Shown here: piece after piece, positions 25,051 to 34,944 of the stretch | How the letters are laid out: every line of letters starts with the position of its first letter | How positions within the stretch are numbered: position 1 is the stretch's first letter | Assembly (NCBI GenBank): GCA_958450365.1 | Contig: CAUEEP010000760.1 | Coordinates: forward strand, 2,737,462 to 2,801,461 | DNA length: 64,000 nt | Direction of reading: 5' to 3' | Source: Mesorhabditis belari | Taxonomy: Eukaryota; Nematoda; Chromadorea; Rhabditida; Rhabditidae | The notes under the pieces: model-generated | What the model was told of the DNA's origin: nothing | The model's database searches: none | What the model saw: only the letters and a program-made list of their open reading frames with translations | Translations under genes and position numbers: made by a program

Positions 25051-26093
25051 TTTAGTTAATTCTATCATTTTATTCTTCTCAACCATTGCACATTTGTTTA
25101 ATTGTTCAATTTTTGAATAATCCATGCCCCGGGGTGTCGAAAGAATGATGGTTGGAGTCTCTCTAAGCCTTCGTGGCCCTTCTCTCCTCGTCTCGATTTG
25201 TTTGACACCCTCGAGTGCCCACTCCTCATTTCCACAACTTTTAGGGGCGCCCACACAAGGTCTCTATTTCTCGATTTCACTATTGCACCTAAAATCCTTC
25301 ACTTCAGACTTGTTCATCTTCATATTATTAGTTATTGATCAATCCTTTCATTTTGTTACTTGATTTTGATTGATCAACTACTTGATTTTGATTGATTCTT
25401 ATTTTCATACAGTATCATAAATGAATCTTGCTATTGTTTAGAAATGAATCTTGCTATTGCTATTGCTATTGCTATTGCTATTGCTACTGCTAAAATCCGA
25501 ATTCATTTTGTCATTGATGAAAATCCCTTGAATAGAACACATATTATAACTTGAGCATTTCTCATTCTGTTCTATCGTGACCTCCTCCCAAATCCTCTTC
25601 CCATCTTTCCAGAGTTCAATCCTTATTTGACATCTCTTTCGATCCAAATAAAAGACAAACTTTCATCAATTCATCTCTGTGTCACTACCGAAATGGACCT
25701 AACAAATAGAGAAAAATCAAATGACAACAAATGGATCAAAAAAAAGATGATGAGAAGGACTGGACTTCATCCATTTCTCTAACTATCGCTGGGACGATCT
25801 CAGAAAGACTCAAAAGAAAAGAAATGGAAGAGAAATGGAAGAGAAATGGAAGAGAAGTGGAAAAAGAATTGAAAAAAGACAAGTGGATGGCCCGAGTCAT
25901 TAGGGAAATTGACAGAGAAATTGAGATAAAGAAAAGATTTGAAAAGAAGTGCGCTAGCGGAAGCGGCCTTTCTTGATCTTTCATAATGTTGCAAGCATCA
26001 ATAATTCTTCGTTATTTTACTTGAACAATTATTTCCGCTTGTGTTCTCTAGTGTTTTAGGGTTTCATCACTACTTCTGCATTGCGAAACACAA
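25051..26093 (+). other. Likely upstream region of the MOLO-1-like gene
   Basis: GC-richer non-repeat block at 25120-25280 and a hexanucleotide tract; frames of 60-108 residues on either strand show no similarity. Promoter function is inference from position. Confidence 0.35.
25440..25492 (+). repeat. Hexanucleotide tract (ttgcta)n
   Basis: About seven units. Confidence 0.8.
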
Positions 26094-26101
26094 ACTTTTA
26101 G
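26094..26101 (+). promoter_or_regulatory. Possible spliced-leader trans-splice acceptor of the MOLO-1-like gene
   Basis: A pyrimidine-containing acceptor (aactttag) ends four bases before the ATG at 26106. Nematode SL acceptors commonly lie this close to the start codon. No upstream exon that would splice here was found, which favours an outron. Inference only. Confidence 0.4.
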
Positions 26102-26105
26102 AATC

Positions 26106-29100
26106 ATGCTATCATTGCTTTCCCTTTTGATCGCCTCAGGAACAGTGCTGAGACCGGATACAGAAACGTGGACGCCAACAACATACCCCAATCCTCGAAT
26201 CAATGCCACTTTGTGCAATACGAAAGAAAACTCAACTGTAAGTGATCAAAATAGACTTTAAATGGCTTTGAATAGGCTTTTTGGCTTTGAATAGGCTAGG
26301 CTTTAAATAGGCTTTAAATAGGCTTGAAACAGGCTTTAAATAGGCTTGAAATAGGCTTGAAACAGGCTTTAAATAGGCTTGAAATAGGCTTGAAACAGGC
26401 TTTAAATAGGCTCCAAAACTCCATTAATTTCTTCAATGCCTCAATTTCTATTGCAGGTTTGTGATCCGGATCATTTACTCGCTGATCAATGGAGATCAAC
26501 TATTGATGAAACTGTGAGGACTCAAGTTGAAAGTTTGTTGGAAAGAAAGACGTTTTTAGTTTTCTGTTTAGAGTTAAGAAACACAAAGATTCAATACATT
26601 GATGATGCTCCAGAGGATTGCTCGAATGGAACCGATCCCTTTCAGATGTATGTGTTACTGGCTAGGAAAATCAATGGTACCACGAATTCCACTGTGACCA
26701 CTGAAGAATTGGTAAGTTTGAAAACTATTTTAGGCTCAACTGAACTTGGAGAAGTTGATTTTAACTTTAGAAAATCTTTGGTGACGGTCTAGTGGAACAC
26801 CTGGGCTTAAACAATCAATCGTGTAAGAATTTCTTGGTGTTGATTGTCGTCGAAACAGCGAATTCCGCGTATGCAAGGGTAGATTTTTGTTGGACTTTAG
26901 ATCCCTTTACCTAATCGATTTAGACCGGTCGCCATATGAAAATGCCAGCTGACTTGATGGAGCAAGCTTTCAACAGCTCGAAAAATGTTTTCAACGAGAA
27001 AAATTATATGGAGGTAAAAGATAGAAGTTACAAACTCAGAAAATAACAAAAATGAAGCAGCTGTCTTGAAAATCTTTTAGTTCCTTTTTATATTGGGTTG
27101 GTGAATTGAAAACTGCCGAACTTTGAACTAAAATTTATCCAACATAAAAACATGAATTCATTCCAAATAATTTCCATTATTATTGACGACTTCTGCTCAT
27201 TTTACAGGCAATTTGCGGATTCCTGTTTCGTAGTAGGATTTTGGTTTGTGTGTGAGACAAGTGTAAGACTCAAAAATGGAGGACTGGAGATGCCCCAGTT
27301 TGAGCACTTTCTTCAAAAGAAACCCATTTTGGTGTCAATGGAAAAGTTGTAGAGAATCAAAAATTAGGCTTATAGCCAAATTTCCAAAAAGATAAACTTA
27401 GTAGTTTCGCTTAAAATGCAAGTTTTGTGAAAATTCATAAATTTCGCATTTCTTGAAAACCAGTTTTTGAATCGTTCTGAAAATTTGAATATAAGCTTGA
27501 TTTTTGATTCTCTACAACTTTTCCATTGACACCAAAATGGGTTTCTTTTGAAGAAAGTGCTCAAACTGTCACATATGACAATAGCCGGCAGTTTTCAATT
27601 CACCAACCCAATACTTTCGTTTAAAACCAACAAGTGCACCAATTGAATGGTTTATTTCATTAGAAAAGTCAATTGTTTTTCTGTAAAATAACATTAAAAC
27701 GTGTTTAAAATGTCTTATGTCTGGATTTTTCTGGGAGAGTGAAGTCGGGTAGACAAAAAGGACGACGGCTTGATGATGCGGACGCTTTAGCTTTAGAAAA
27801 GACACACTTTAGCTAAAGAAACCCATTTCGGTGTCAATAGATAAAAGGTAGAGCATAAAAATTTAGATATATCACCAAATTTTCAGAGAAATTAATTCAG
27901 CCAATTTTTTTGTAGAGGTTTTTATAGATTTATAGATTCGTAGAGGTTTTTATAGACGAAAAACACGTTTTCATTCTTGAATTTGCTTGAAAGTGAATTA
28001 AAATTGTCTTTAAAAAATGTAAATTGAACAAGAAACACTTTTGATTTAGAGTAAACCATAAGTTAATTAGTGAATTTGTTATTTTTTTAATGTTTTTGTT
28101 ATTTAATGTTATTTTGCAGAAAAATAATTGGTTTTTCTAATGAAACAAATCGTAGTTCAATTGGTGTATTTGTTGGTTTTAAACGAAAGTATAAAAAGAA
28201 AAGAAAAAACTTTCTGGACAGCCTAATAATATTGGGTTGGGGAGAATGAAATGGCGCCGAGATTAAAGAAATTTCTAAAACTTTTAGCAGAATTCGTCAA
28301 ATGGTACGCGTTTGATAAGTAGAAAGGTTTTTTTTCAATAGAAAGGTTAACTAATCCTCTACAAAATGGCATTTAAAAGAGAACTCAAACAGCGTCTCAG
28401 CCATTTTTTCACAAAATCTATAAACTTTCATCTCGAGAAAACGGTTGAAGGGATCTTCCTAAAAATTTGGCAACTTATGTAATTGAGTGTGCTCTATCTT
28501 TTTTATGTAGACATTAAAGAACGTTTATGTAGAAGAAACTGTTGAAACGGTGAGTCCGAACCTTTGCCATTTTGACTAGCTGTGTTTGAGAGTCCATAAA
28601 CTCCGCAAAAGAAAGCTTTGTGGAATCTCTCGAAGGTCATTTTCTAAAGAAATAGTAGAGCCTTTTGATGAAACAAATCGAGTGCTTAAAGAAGGCTTTA
28701 TGCGTGGAAAAGGTGTCTTTAAAGTTCAACGCCATTTCACTCTCCTCAACCCAATACTTCTAGATCTTGAATCAAATTGTGGAGAGAATTGGCGATTCAC
28801 TGGTGCAGACTTTTGAGCCACCCACCGAGCCACCTTCAGTTGAGACTTCACCAGTGAGTTGAGATCGATTAACTGAATAGGCTTCTAATAAATCTCAAAT
28901 TTTAAACCGATTTCTTGGCTGCTTAACTTGGCTTGCTTTTTGCTTTGCTTGATACCTACCGTAAATACTGTAATAGTACCCCACCCGCCTCGTACAGTCG
29001 CGTAGTCGCAAGTATTTCATTTTTTTCAAAGCGCCCGTCCTTTCAAAAAATGCGTCTTTGGTATCAAAAAATAGCTGGAATTCAGGGCTATTTTTTGATA

Positions 29101-31777
29101 CCTAAGCGCGCATTGTAGCATAAATCAGTGTCGAGAAAAACTCGTCCAAAGCTAGACTACGCAACGCTCCGCACCGTCATTATGGGGGTGGGGTACTATT
29201 ACAGTATTTACGGCAGCTTGTAACCCGTGTTTTATAAGAATTCAGTTGTGATTGTGATTGAATTTTCAGATGCTCATGAAAACCGGTGACTTTAACAGAT
29301 AAATTTTTAACAAATTGCAGGGAATACACTGTTTTTTTCATTTTTCAGGAAACTACTTCGGAATCGATTGAAATTTCCACTCTTGGTGAATCAACGGAAA
29401 GCAATTATCACCTGACAGAGCCGAGTGATGGAAAAGGCGGCAATGTGTAAGAAAACTGAACACTTTATGGCTTGAAACTGATCTTGTTTAGTCTTTTCTA
29501 TATCTTCATGATGTTCCTCGTCGTGCTGATTCTATGTATCATGGTAACTGTAGCTTTGATAAGGTAAGGTAAAGAAAATATCTAAAATGATAACCGGATT
29601 AGACATCGTCAAATTCGGATCGGTTGCTCTGAAATGAAAACGCCACATTCACATCAGTTCACGTAAGTTTGCATGAAAAGCATGGCTGGCTAGGTTAAAG
29701 TTTGGGCTTTTTGGGCTTACTAGTTTAATTCTATCGCTTCTATTAGGATGGTGCAAAAGAAACTGCCGATTTGACGGTAAATTAAAAAAAAAAGATGGCG
29801 TTCGATGGTGACATGATCACAATGGAATATTTTCGCAAGATCTCGAGCAGATTGGCATGGATCGACCTGAATAACCCCTCGTTCTCGCGTCAAGTTGTCG
29901 TATGCAATCCATTTCTCATCCGATGTCACGATAGAATCAAGAAATCCGTTATTCTTTGCACGATTCAGGAGAATGCCAGCAATGGAAATGGTGGATGCGA
30001 GGTTAGCATCACTGAGTTGATGAGCGACCCATCTTCCACAACGACTTTTCTTTCAAATAGCGTGAAGATGGCGTTCGATGGTGACATGATCACAATGGAA
30101 TATTTTCGCAAGATCTCGAGCAGATTGGCATGGATCGGCCTGAATAACGTCCCTCAGCTTGGCTTCATTCACGACTTCTGGCCTCGAACCGTGCTCGTAA
30201 TCTTCCAAAGTCTCGTTTCCCTCTCGGAATTGTTGAAACCAAGTCTGACACTTCCTGAGAGATAAACTGCCATCTCCGAAAGCAGCATAGAGAGAACGAT
30301 GCGATTCGGCAGCAGACTTGGTTCCTTTTCCTACAAATTTGGTTCATTTTCTCTACAAATTTGGTCCTCTTTTCTCTTTTGGTTCCTTGCGAGACAACGA
30401 TGCGATTCGGCAGCAGACTTTCCAATTTTGAAGTTAAACAGTAATGCTGCTCGTAGCATAAACTTTTGCTCGACCATGATCTAAATAAAAAATATAAGCA
30501 TTTTTAAATAAAATAAACAACAACCAAAAAATTCAAATGTCGAAATAAATAGCAAACAAATATGCGAACAAAACATTAAAAAAATAATGCCGTTTGCATC
30601 GCTCGTTTCTGATAAATGAGAGCTGATACCCATCGGCAGTTTCTTTTGCACCGCCCTAATAGCTTAAAATTTGGGCTTTTTGGGCTTACTAGTTTAAGAT
30701 TCGAAATTTGAAGTCTATTGCTTCTGTAGACGATTTCTTTACCTATAGAGAATACACAAGCGCCTACAGTCATCATTCACCAAGCAGTTTGATCATTCGA
30801 GACACCGTCACCATTCCTCAACTACAGCTAAACTTAGAGGTAGGTTAAAACTTGATAATTAACTTCATACGAATTCAGGATGATCTGGACACAAGATCTT
30901 CGATTTGTGGAAAGGTTTGTCACGTTTTTTAACAAATTCAAAAGTTGTGCAGTGCGTGAGAGGGTACCGATGGGGCAATGATTATTTAGATATTAGTTAT
31001 ATATTTATTCCGAAGATAGTATAATCACTAATCTAGCAAGAGAATACAATAAAATAGAATCAATCGTTGATTCAGTGTTTCAAAGCCAAAGAAAAGCAAT
31101 ACAAAGTGGGCTCCGTCCCCTTTTATCGCACAAACGGAGGAAGGACAAGAGAATCAAATCCTTTAGAGGACAAGAGAATCAGAGATATTCAAAATCAAAA
31201 CGTCAAATAAGATTTCACAGAAAAGAGCTACTTTTCTACAAAAGTAGCTACAAAAGTAATCAAAAGTGTCAAAGAGTGCTGAACTTTTGGCACTCATTCA
31301 AAACGACTCTCGCCTTACTTCGTACGAATTGACTGAGTCTTTGGTGGTTGATCGATCGACATTAGTCAGATCTCTTCAAGCCCTTAGGTTCACATCAAAA
31401 TTGGGCACTTGGGCTTCCCATACTCTAACCGAAACCCAAAGGTTGAGCCGAATTTTGATTAGTGCTTTCCACGGAACTTTCCCGTGGATTTTAGCGGATC
31501 TTTCCCGCGGATTTTCGCGGATATAAGCAATAAAGTGTGGCAATTAGGCTGAAAATTTGCATCAGGGGTTTTCGAGGACGAGGAATCTGAATTAGTTTTG
31601 AAAGAAAGAAAGAAAGAAATAAAGAAAGGAAGAAATAAAAGAAAGTTATTAGTTTTGTCGTGAATGTGTTAAGAGAAACGATTTGCTTTTCAGACTTCTT
31701 TGACTCCAACTACGTTATCAACCGATGCAGCTCTCCCAAAATCAGAGCCACCTATCGATGAGAGAAAAACGTTATAA
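26106..31777 (+). CDS. MOLO-1-like single-pass membrane protein (10 exons, 335 aa)
   Basis: Exons: 26106-26237, 26457-26711, 26924-27013, 28764-28853, 29349-29446, 29492-29563, 29603-29662, 30749-30839, 30879-30914, 31694-31777. They sum to 1008 nt with every junction in frame. Residues 1-15 look like a signal peptide. The WTPTTYPNPRINATLC block (about 22-37) followed by VCDPDHLLADQW (45-56) matches the MOLO1/TPM-fold family typified by C. elegans MOLO-1, an auxiliary protein of levamisole-type acetylcholine receptors. A Thr/Pro/Glu-rich stalk (about 180-220) leads to one membrane helix (about 223-245, FYIFMMFLVVLILCIMV) and a cytoplasmic tail ending ERKTL. N-glycosylation sequons occur in the ectodomain. 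Predicted topology is type I with the globular domain outside. Family assignment rests on remembered motifs; whether this is the molo-1 orthologue or a paralogue cannot be decided here. Confidence 0.88.
26255..26415 (+). repeat. Degenerate repeat aaataggcttgaaacaggct in MOLO-1-like gene intron 1
   Basis: About ten imperfect aggctt-containing units fill the intron. Confidence 0.8.
27093..27611. mobile_element. MITE with mariner ends, MOLO-1-like gene intron 3
   Basis: 519 bp, TA-flanked, ends TTGGGTTGGTGAATTGAAAA identical to the mariner at 41.4 kb. No coding capacity beyond scraps. Internal inverted segments (caaaattaggcttatagcca / tggctata...). Confidence 0.85.
27614..28229. mobile_element. 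MITE with end gtccagaaagtcttttcg (left end truncated)
   Basis: Inverted segments ctttcgtttaaaaccaac... and ...gttggttttaaacgaaag; right terminus aactttctggacagcctaat. Matches 6650-7180. Its left end is lost against the neighbouring MITE. Confidence 0.6.
28232..28754. mobile_element. MITE with end ttgggttggggagaatgaaa, MOLO-1-like gene intron 3
   Basis: 523 bp, TA-flanked; inverted end reads ttgggttgaggagagtgaaa. Right TA ends 7 bases before exon 4. Related ends occur nested at 35.53-35.97 kb. Confidence 0.8.
28957..29213. mobile_element. MITE family P copy 3, in MOLO-1-like gene intron 4
   Basis: Ends taccgtaaatactgtaatag and inverted; same orientation as copy 1. Lies 104 bases after exon 4. 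Confidence 0.85.
29743..30659 (-). mobile_element. Rearranged mariner relic in MOLO-1-like gene intron 7
   Basis: Ends TTAGGATGGTGCAAAAGAAA, inverted at 30659, TA-flanked. Contains - strand transposase scraps (SDEKWIAYDNLTRERG; SARDLAKIFHCDHVTIERHL). An 80-bp internal segment is present twice in direct orientation (29795-29875 and 30068-30150). Flanking DNA also shows a direct repeat (tttgggctttttgggcttac at about 29700 and 30676), which may record a slippage event. Confidence 0.75.
31266..31465 (+). pseudogene. mariner transposase helix-turn-helix fragment
   Basis: ALIQNDSRLTSYELTESLVV followed by DRSTLVRSLQALRF resembles the second HTH of mariner transposases. No ends or catalytic part; lies in intron 9 of the MOLO-1-like gene. 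Confidence 0.5.
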
Positions 31778-31807
31778 GTCTTCATAATTCTTTTGATTTT
31801 TTTTGTC

Positions 31808-31872
31808 TTTCTCTTTTCTTTCTTTTCTTTTCTTTTCTTTTCTTTTCTTTTCTTTTCTTTTCTTTTCTTTCC
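31808..31872 (+). repeat. Pentanucleotide tract (ttttc)n
   Basis: About twelve units, in the 3' UTR region of the MOLO-1-like gene. Confidence 0.85.
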
Positions 31873-31979
31873 CTTTCTTTTTACGTTGCCTTTCCTGACC
31901 ATTACGAGTATCTTTCCAAGATTTTACCTATAGGCCAGCTTTCTTCGCAATACACACAAGCTACCTGCATTTTTTCATA

Positions 31980-31985
31980 AATAAA
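31980..31985 (+). terminator. Polyadenylation signal AATAAA, MOLO-1-like gene
   Basis: AATAAA lies about 200 bases past the TAA at 31775-31777 and is the first canonical signal downstream. Confidence 0.5.
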
Positions 31986-32733
31986 CTTTTTTGGAATAAA
32001 TATTTATCACAAGCTTTTGCCTATTATTCCTAAATCAGCCGAAAAAACAATAAAAAAACATAACATAACAAACAATAACAAGAAACAAGTCAAAATTATA
32101 AACTCTAAGGACTGATTTATTTCTAAAGCAGCCGAAAAACAAACTTATTTCTGGTTGCTTAAGAGAAATGAATAATTGAGCGCGCCAGAAATGGTTTATC
32201 TCATCTATTTTCAGATTACCGAACAGAATTTCCGTGAAAATTGATTGTCTCTGGAGAGAACATAATTTTCGGGACGCTATTTGTCAACACATCAATTAAA
32301 ATAGATGTTTTTATTGCAATATTTTTGCATTTTTGTTTTTATTACAATATTTTTCATTTACCATTTGCTTTTTTTCCCCATCTTGGATATTTACCCTAAA
32401 ATATCAAAAATATCGCGAATACAAGTTCTGTTTGGTTTTCGCATGCAAATTGACGGCTGTCCCCGGTGCGGTGTGTCGAGGGTTCGAACCCCGCTGCAGC
32501 ATAACTTTTTTGCTTTTTAAGAACAATAATAGAAGTAAATTTATTGAGGGTTATAGCAATTTTATGCTGTTATTTGTTGCTCCAGACGTGGCTCGGCGCG
32601 TCCGCCCTGCTCCTCTCCGGTGCTCAGTCTTATGGATCCCTCCCTGGCCTCTTCATGGCCCTCCCTGGCCTCTTCATCCGGCCAAAGTCCACGTCGACGG
32701 TCGAAAGAGATGCTTTCCAGCGTCTTCTTCAAC

Positions 32734-32815
32734 ACTATCGTCTGGATGTATCCATGTACATAACAAATAGCAATGGTGATAGGCTGTCACCCTGTAGTAT
32801 CCCGCGCTCCAAGAA
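32734..32815 (-). pseudogene. LINE reverse transcriptase motif fragment
   Basis: FLERGILQGDSLSPLLFVMY then MDTSRR, stop. This is RT motif B; the QGDSLSPLLF form resembles site-specific (R2/R4/NeSL-like) LINEs more than the Jockey type at 45.7 kb. Adjacent 32585-32700 is GC-rich with a doubled ctggcctcttcat unit. Confidence 0.6.
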
Positions 32816-33014
32816 CAATAATAAAAGTTTATATAACAATAAAAATGTATAAAAACCCAACAAAAAGAAATTCAAAGCAATTAAAGCGAATGTAAATTAA
32901 GGCAGAACTTATACTCGGATGAACTTATACTCGAGACTTTAGGGTATTTCATATTTACTTCAGAAATGTCAACGAAAGTCGAGTTCATCCCAAGTCAAGA
33001 CGGAAAGCACGCAT

Positions 33015-33320
33015 TTGAATAAGTAACTACCGTATTTCTTCGAATAGAAGACCGGGCAAAGAGTATCATCGCGTACTCCTGCGTAGCAGCCCTTTTTAAA
33101 ATTTCTTTTCTGCATAAAAGCTTTCAATGAAGTGCTATAGAGTTGGAAAATGGCTCAAAAATCTGTTAGCTCATGTGGTATTTTTGAGTCATTTTCCAGC
33201 CTTATAGCACTTGATTGAAAGCTTTTATGCAGAAAAGAAATTTCAAAAAGGGCTGCTACGCAGGAGTACGCGATGATACTCTTTACCCGGTCTTCTATTC
33301 AAAGAAATACGGTAGTAATA
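33015..33320. repeat. Foldback MITE, ends taccgtatttcttcgaatag
   Basis: Arms of about 140 bp including agcagcccttttt and ggagtacgcgatg, inverted. Directly precedes the EF-hand-like exon. Confidence 0.85.
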
Positions 33321-33335
33321 CACTCTAAAATACAG

Positions 33336-33466
33336 GCGGCCATCTGCAACTTGATGAATGGATTGTGTTTTGGAGAGATTTGTTCGACAGAGCTAAAGCT
33401 ATTCTACCTGGAATCAAAGACGGTACGATGGTTTGTGGAGTGATTCCACCTGAGGAGCTCAAGTGA
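33336..33466 (+). CDS. Orphan EF-hand-like terminal exon
   Basis: After an acceptor (tacag) at 33331-33335 an open stretch of 43 residues runs to TGA at 33464. It begins (S/C)GGHLQLDEWIVFWRDL, which fits loop positions 6-12 of an EF-hand (Gly6, Leu8, Glu12), so the exon would enter in the middle of a calcium-binding loop in phase 1. The rest reads FDRAKAILPGIKDGT. Sarcoplasmic/calexcitin-type EF-hand proteins have comparable sequence, but I cannot name the family. I found no upstream exon supplying the first half of the loop; a foldback MITE (33.02-33.32 kb) sits directly before it. An alternative donor at 33431 (gtttgt) is possible. It may be the last exon of a diverged gene or a relic. Confidence 0.35.
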
Positions 33467-34189
33467 TAAGAAATGACTCAAAACATTCTTTTTGATTTTC
33501 AGCGTGTTCTACTAAATGATCTAAACTTTAGCATTGACCAGTTGTTTGTGTTTTTGTAGATTTTTGCAATTTAATCGGCTGTAAAGAAGTTTTCAATGTT
33601 ACTTTATTTCTCTCTTTACAAAATTCTCTTTACAAAGCTCTCTTTTTTACATTTATGGCTGAGAGAAAGCCCATACAGACAAACGGATGGACAGACACTG
33701 CTTTTTATATATCATAGAATGAAAATAAGAGGTGAAGGGTCACCATGGTGGCATGATGAGAGACGAGTAAAAGAGAGAGCTTTGCTGGGTTGCGAGGGAT
33801 TATTTGTTCAGTGTTGGTGCAATGGGTGGGTCACTTCTCTTCTCCTTTTCTCCTTTTTCTCCTCACTCAACCCATTGGGAATGGCTTCGTTTGAGATTGG
33901 AAATGGGTGTAATGCCCTTTCAATCGTTTGAATCGAATCCTTGTCTCTGATACCCTTTGTGAATCCCATTAATCTATTCAAAGGCTTCACTCACTATACC
34001 TAGCTGCATTTCACTTTTATATTGCATATTTCAATTGCATATTTCAATTGCATTTTTGAATTGCATTTTTGAATTGTTTTAGCAAATTGCTTAAGATTTT
34101 CAATATGTTGATTGTTTTTAAGCTTATAGCTTCGGGCTTTTAAGCTTGTTATTCAAGATTTCTTCGATCTTTCTTCCCAATAGTTTATA

Positions 34190-34632
34190 ATAGACTTCGG
34201 AAAACAAAACTTAACCAAAACCAAAACCACCAAAACCAAAACAGACCAAAAGCAAAACCAAAACAAACCAAAACAAACCAAAACCAAAACCAAAACTAAC
34301 CAAAACTCGCCAATATCTCGCGATTGGGAGGAGATAGCGAAAATCTGTTTGCAGATTTGAAATCAGCGTCCAAAAATCTATCCCATAGGCTATTTTTTGT
34401 TTCGAAATTTCGAGGTCGTGTTTTGGTCCTTTTTTCGGCCACGAAATTTTGGGGAGTGAGAAAAAGTGAAAGGCAAATTTGCATTTTACATTAAACTTTG
34501 CATTTTACATTTTTAAATTTACATGTTAATTTATATGCAAATTGAGTTTTGGTTTGTTTTGGTGTTTTGGTTTTGGTTTTGATTTTGGCTTTGGTCTGTT
34601 TTGGTTTTAGTTTTGGTTGCCGAACTCTAGTT
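34190..34632. repeat. Foldback of ccaaaaccaaaa arrays
   Basis: Left arm (34200-34310) is ccaaaa-rich, right arm (34540-34625) ttttgg-rich; outer acttcgg/ccgaact pair. Upstream of the tetraspanin start. Confidence 0.7.
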
Positions 34633-34944
34633 TATAAACAATTTGCTAAAAGCAATTTGACAATAGTTTCCTGTTAAACTCAGAATATTTTGTGCTTTCT
34701 TGATTGGATTTTTAAGATTCTTGATCGTATAATAACTTCTTGTCAAGATTGTCCATGTTTCTTGTCAAGATTGTCCACAACAAATTCCCTTTCCTCTTGC
34801 AATGAGTCATATGTTTGGTCAAAAGGAAAAAAAGAAAGAAAGCTTATCGATTCTTGCCGATTTTTCCTTGTTTGTGACGGAAAAATTCACAGATTTCATT
34901 CAAATTTCTTTACTTTTCTATATTTTCTATTTTTCAATGTCAAA

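Noticed and set aside
25098..25363. Overlapping frames on both strands
   Set aside because: No homology and mutually exclusive; more likely upstream regulatory DNA.
28511..28549. Possible exon with good splice signals
   Set aside because: Lies inside a MITE, and exon 4 at 28764 joins exon 3 in frame without it.
32460..32510. tRNA candidate (ggttcgaacccc)
   Set aside because: Has a B-box but no matching acceptor strand, D-arm or anticodon arm upstream.
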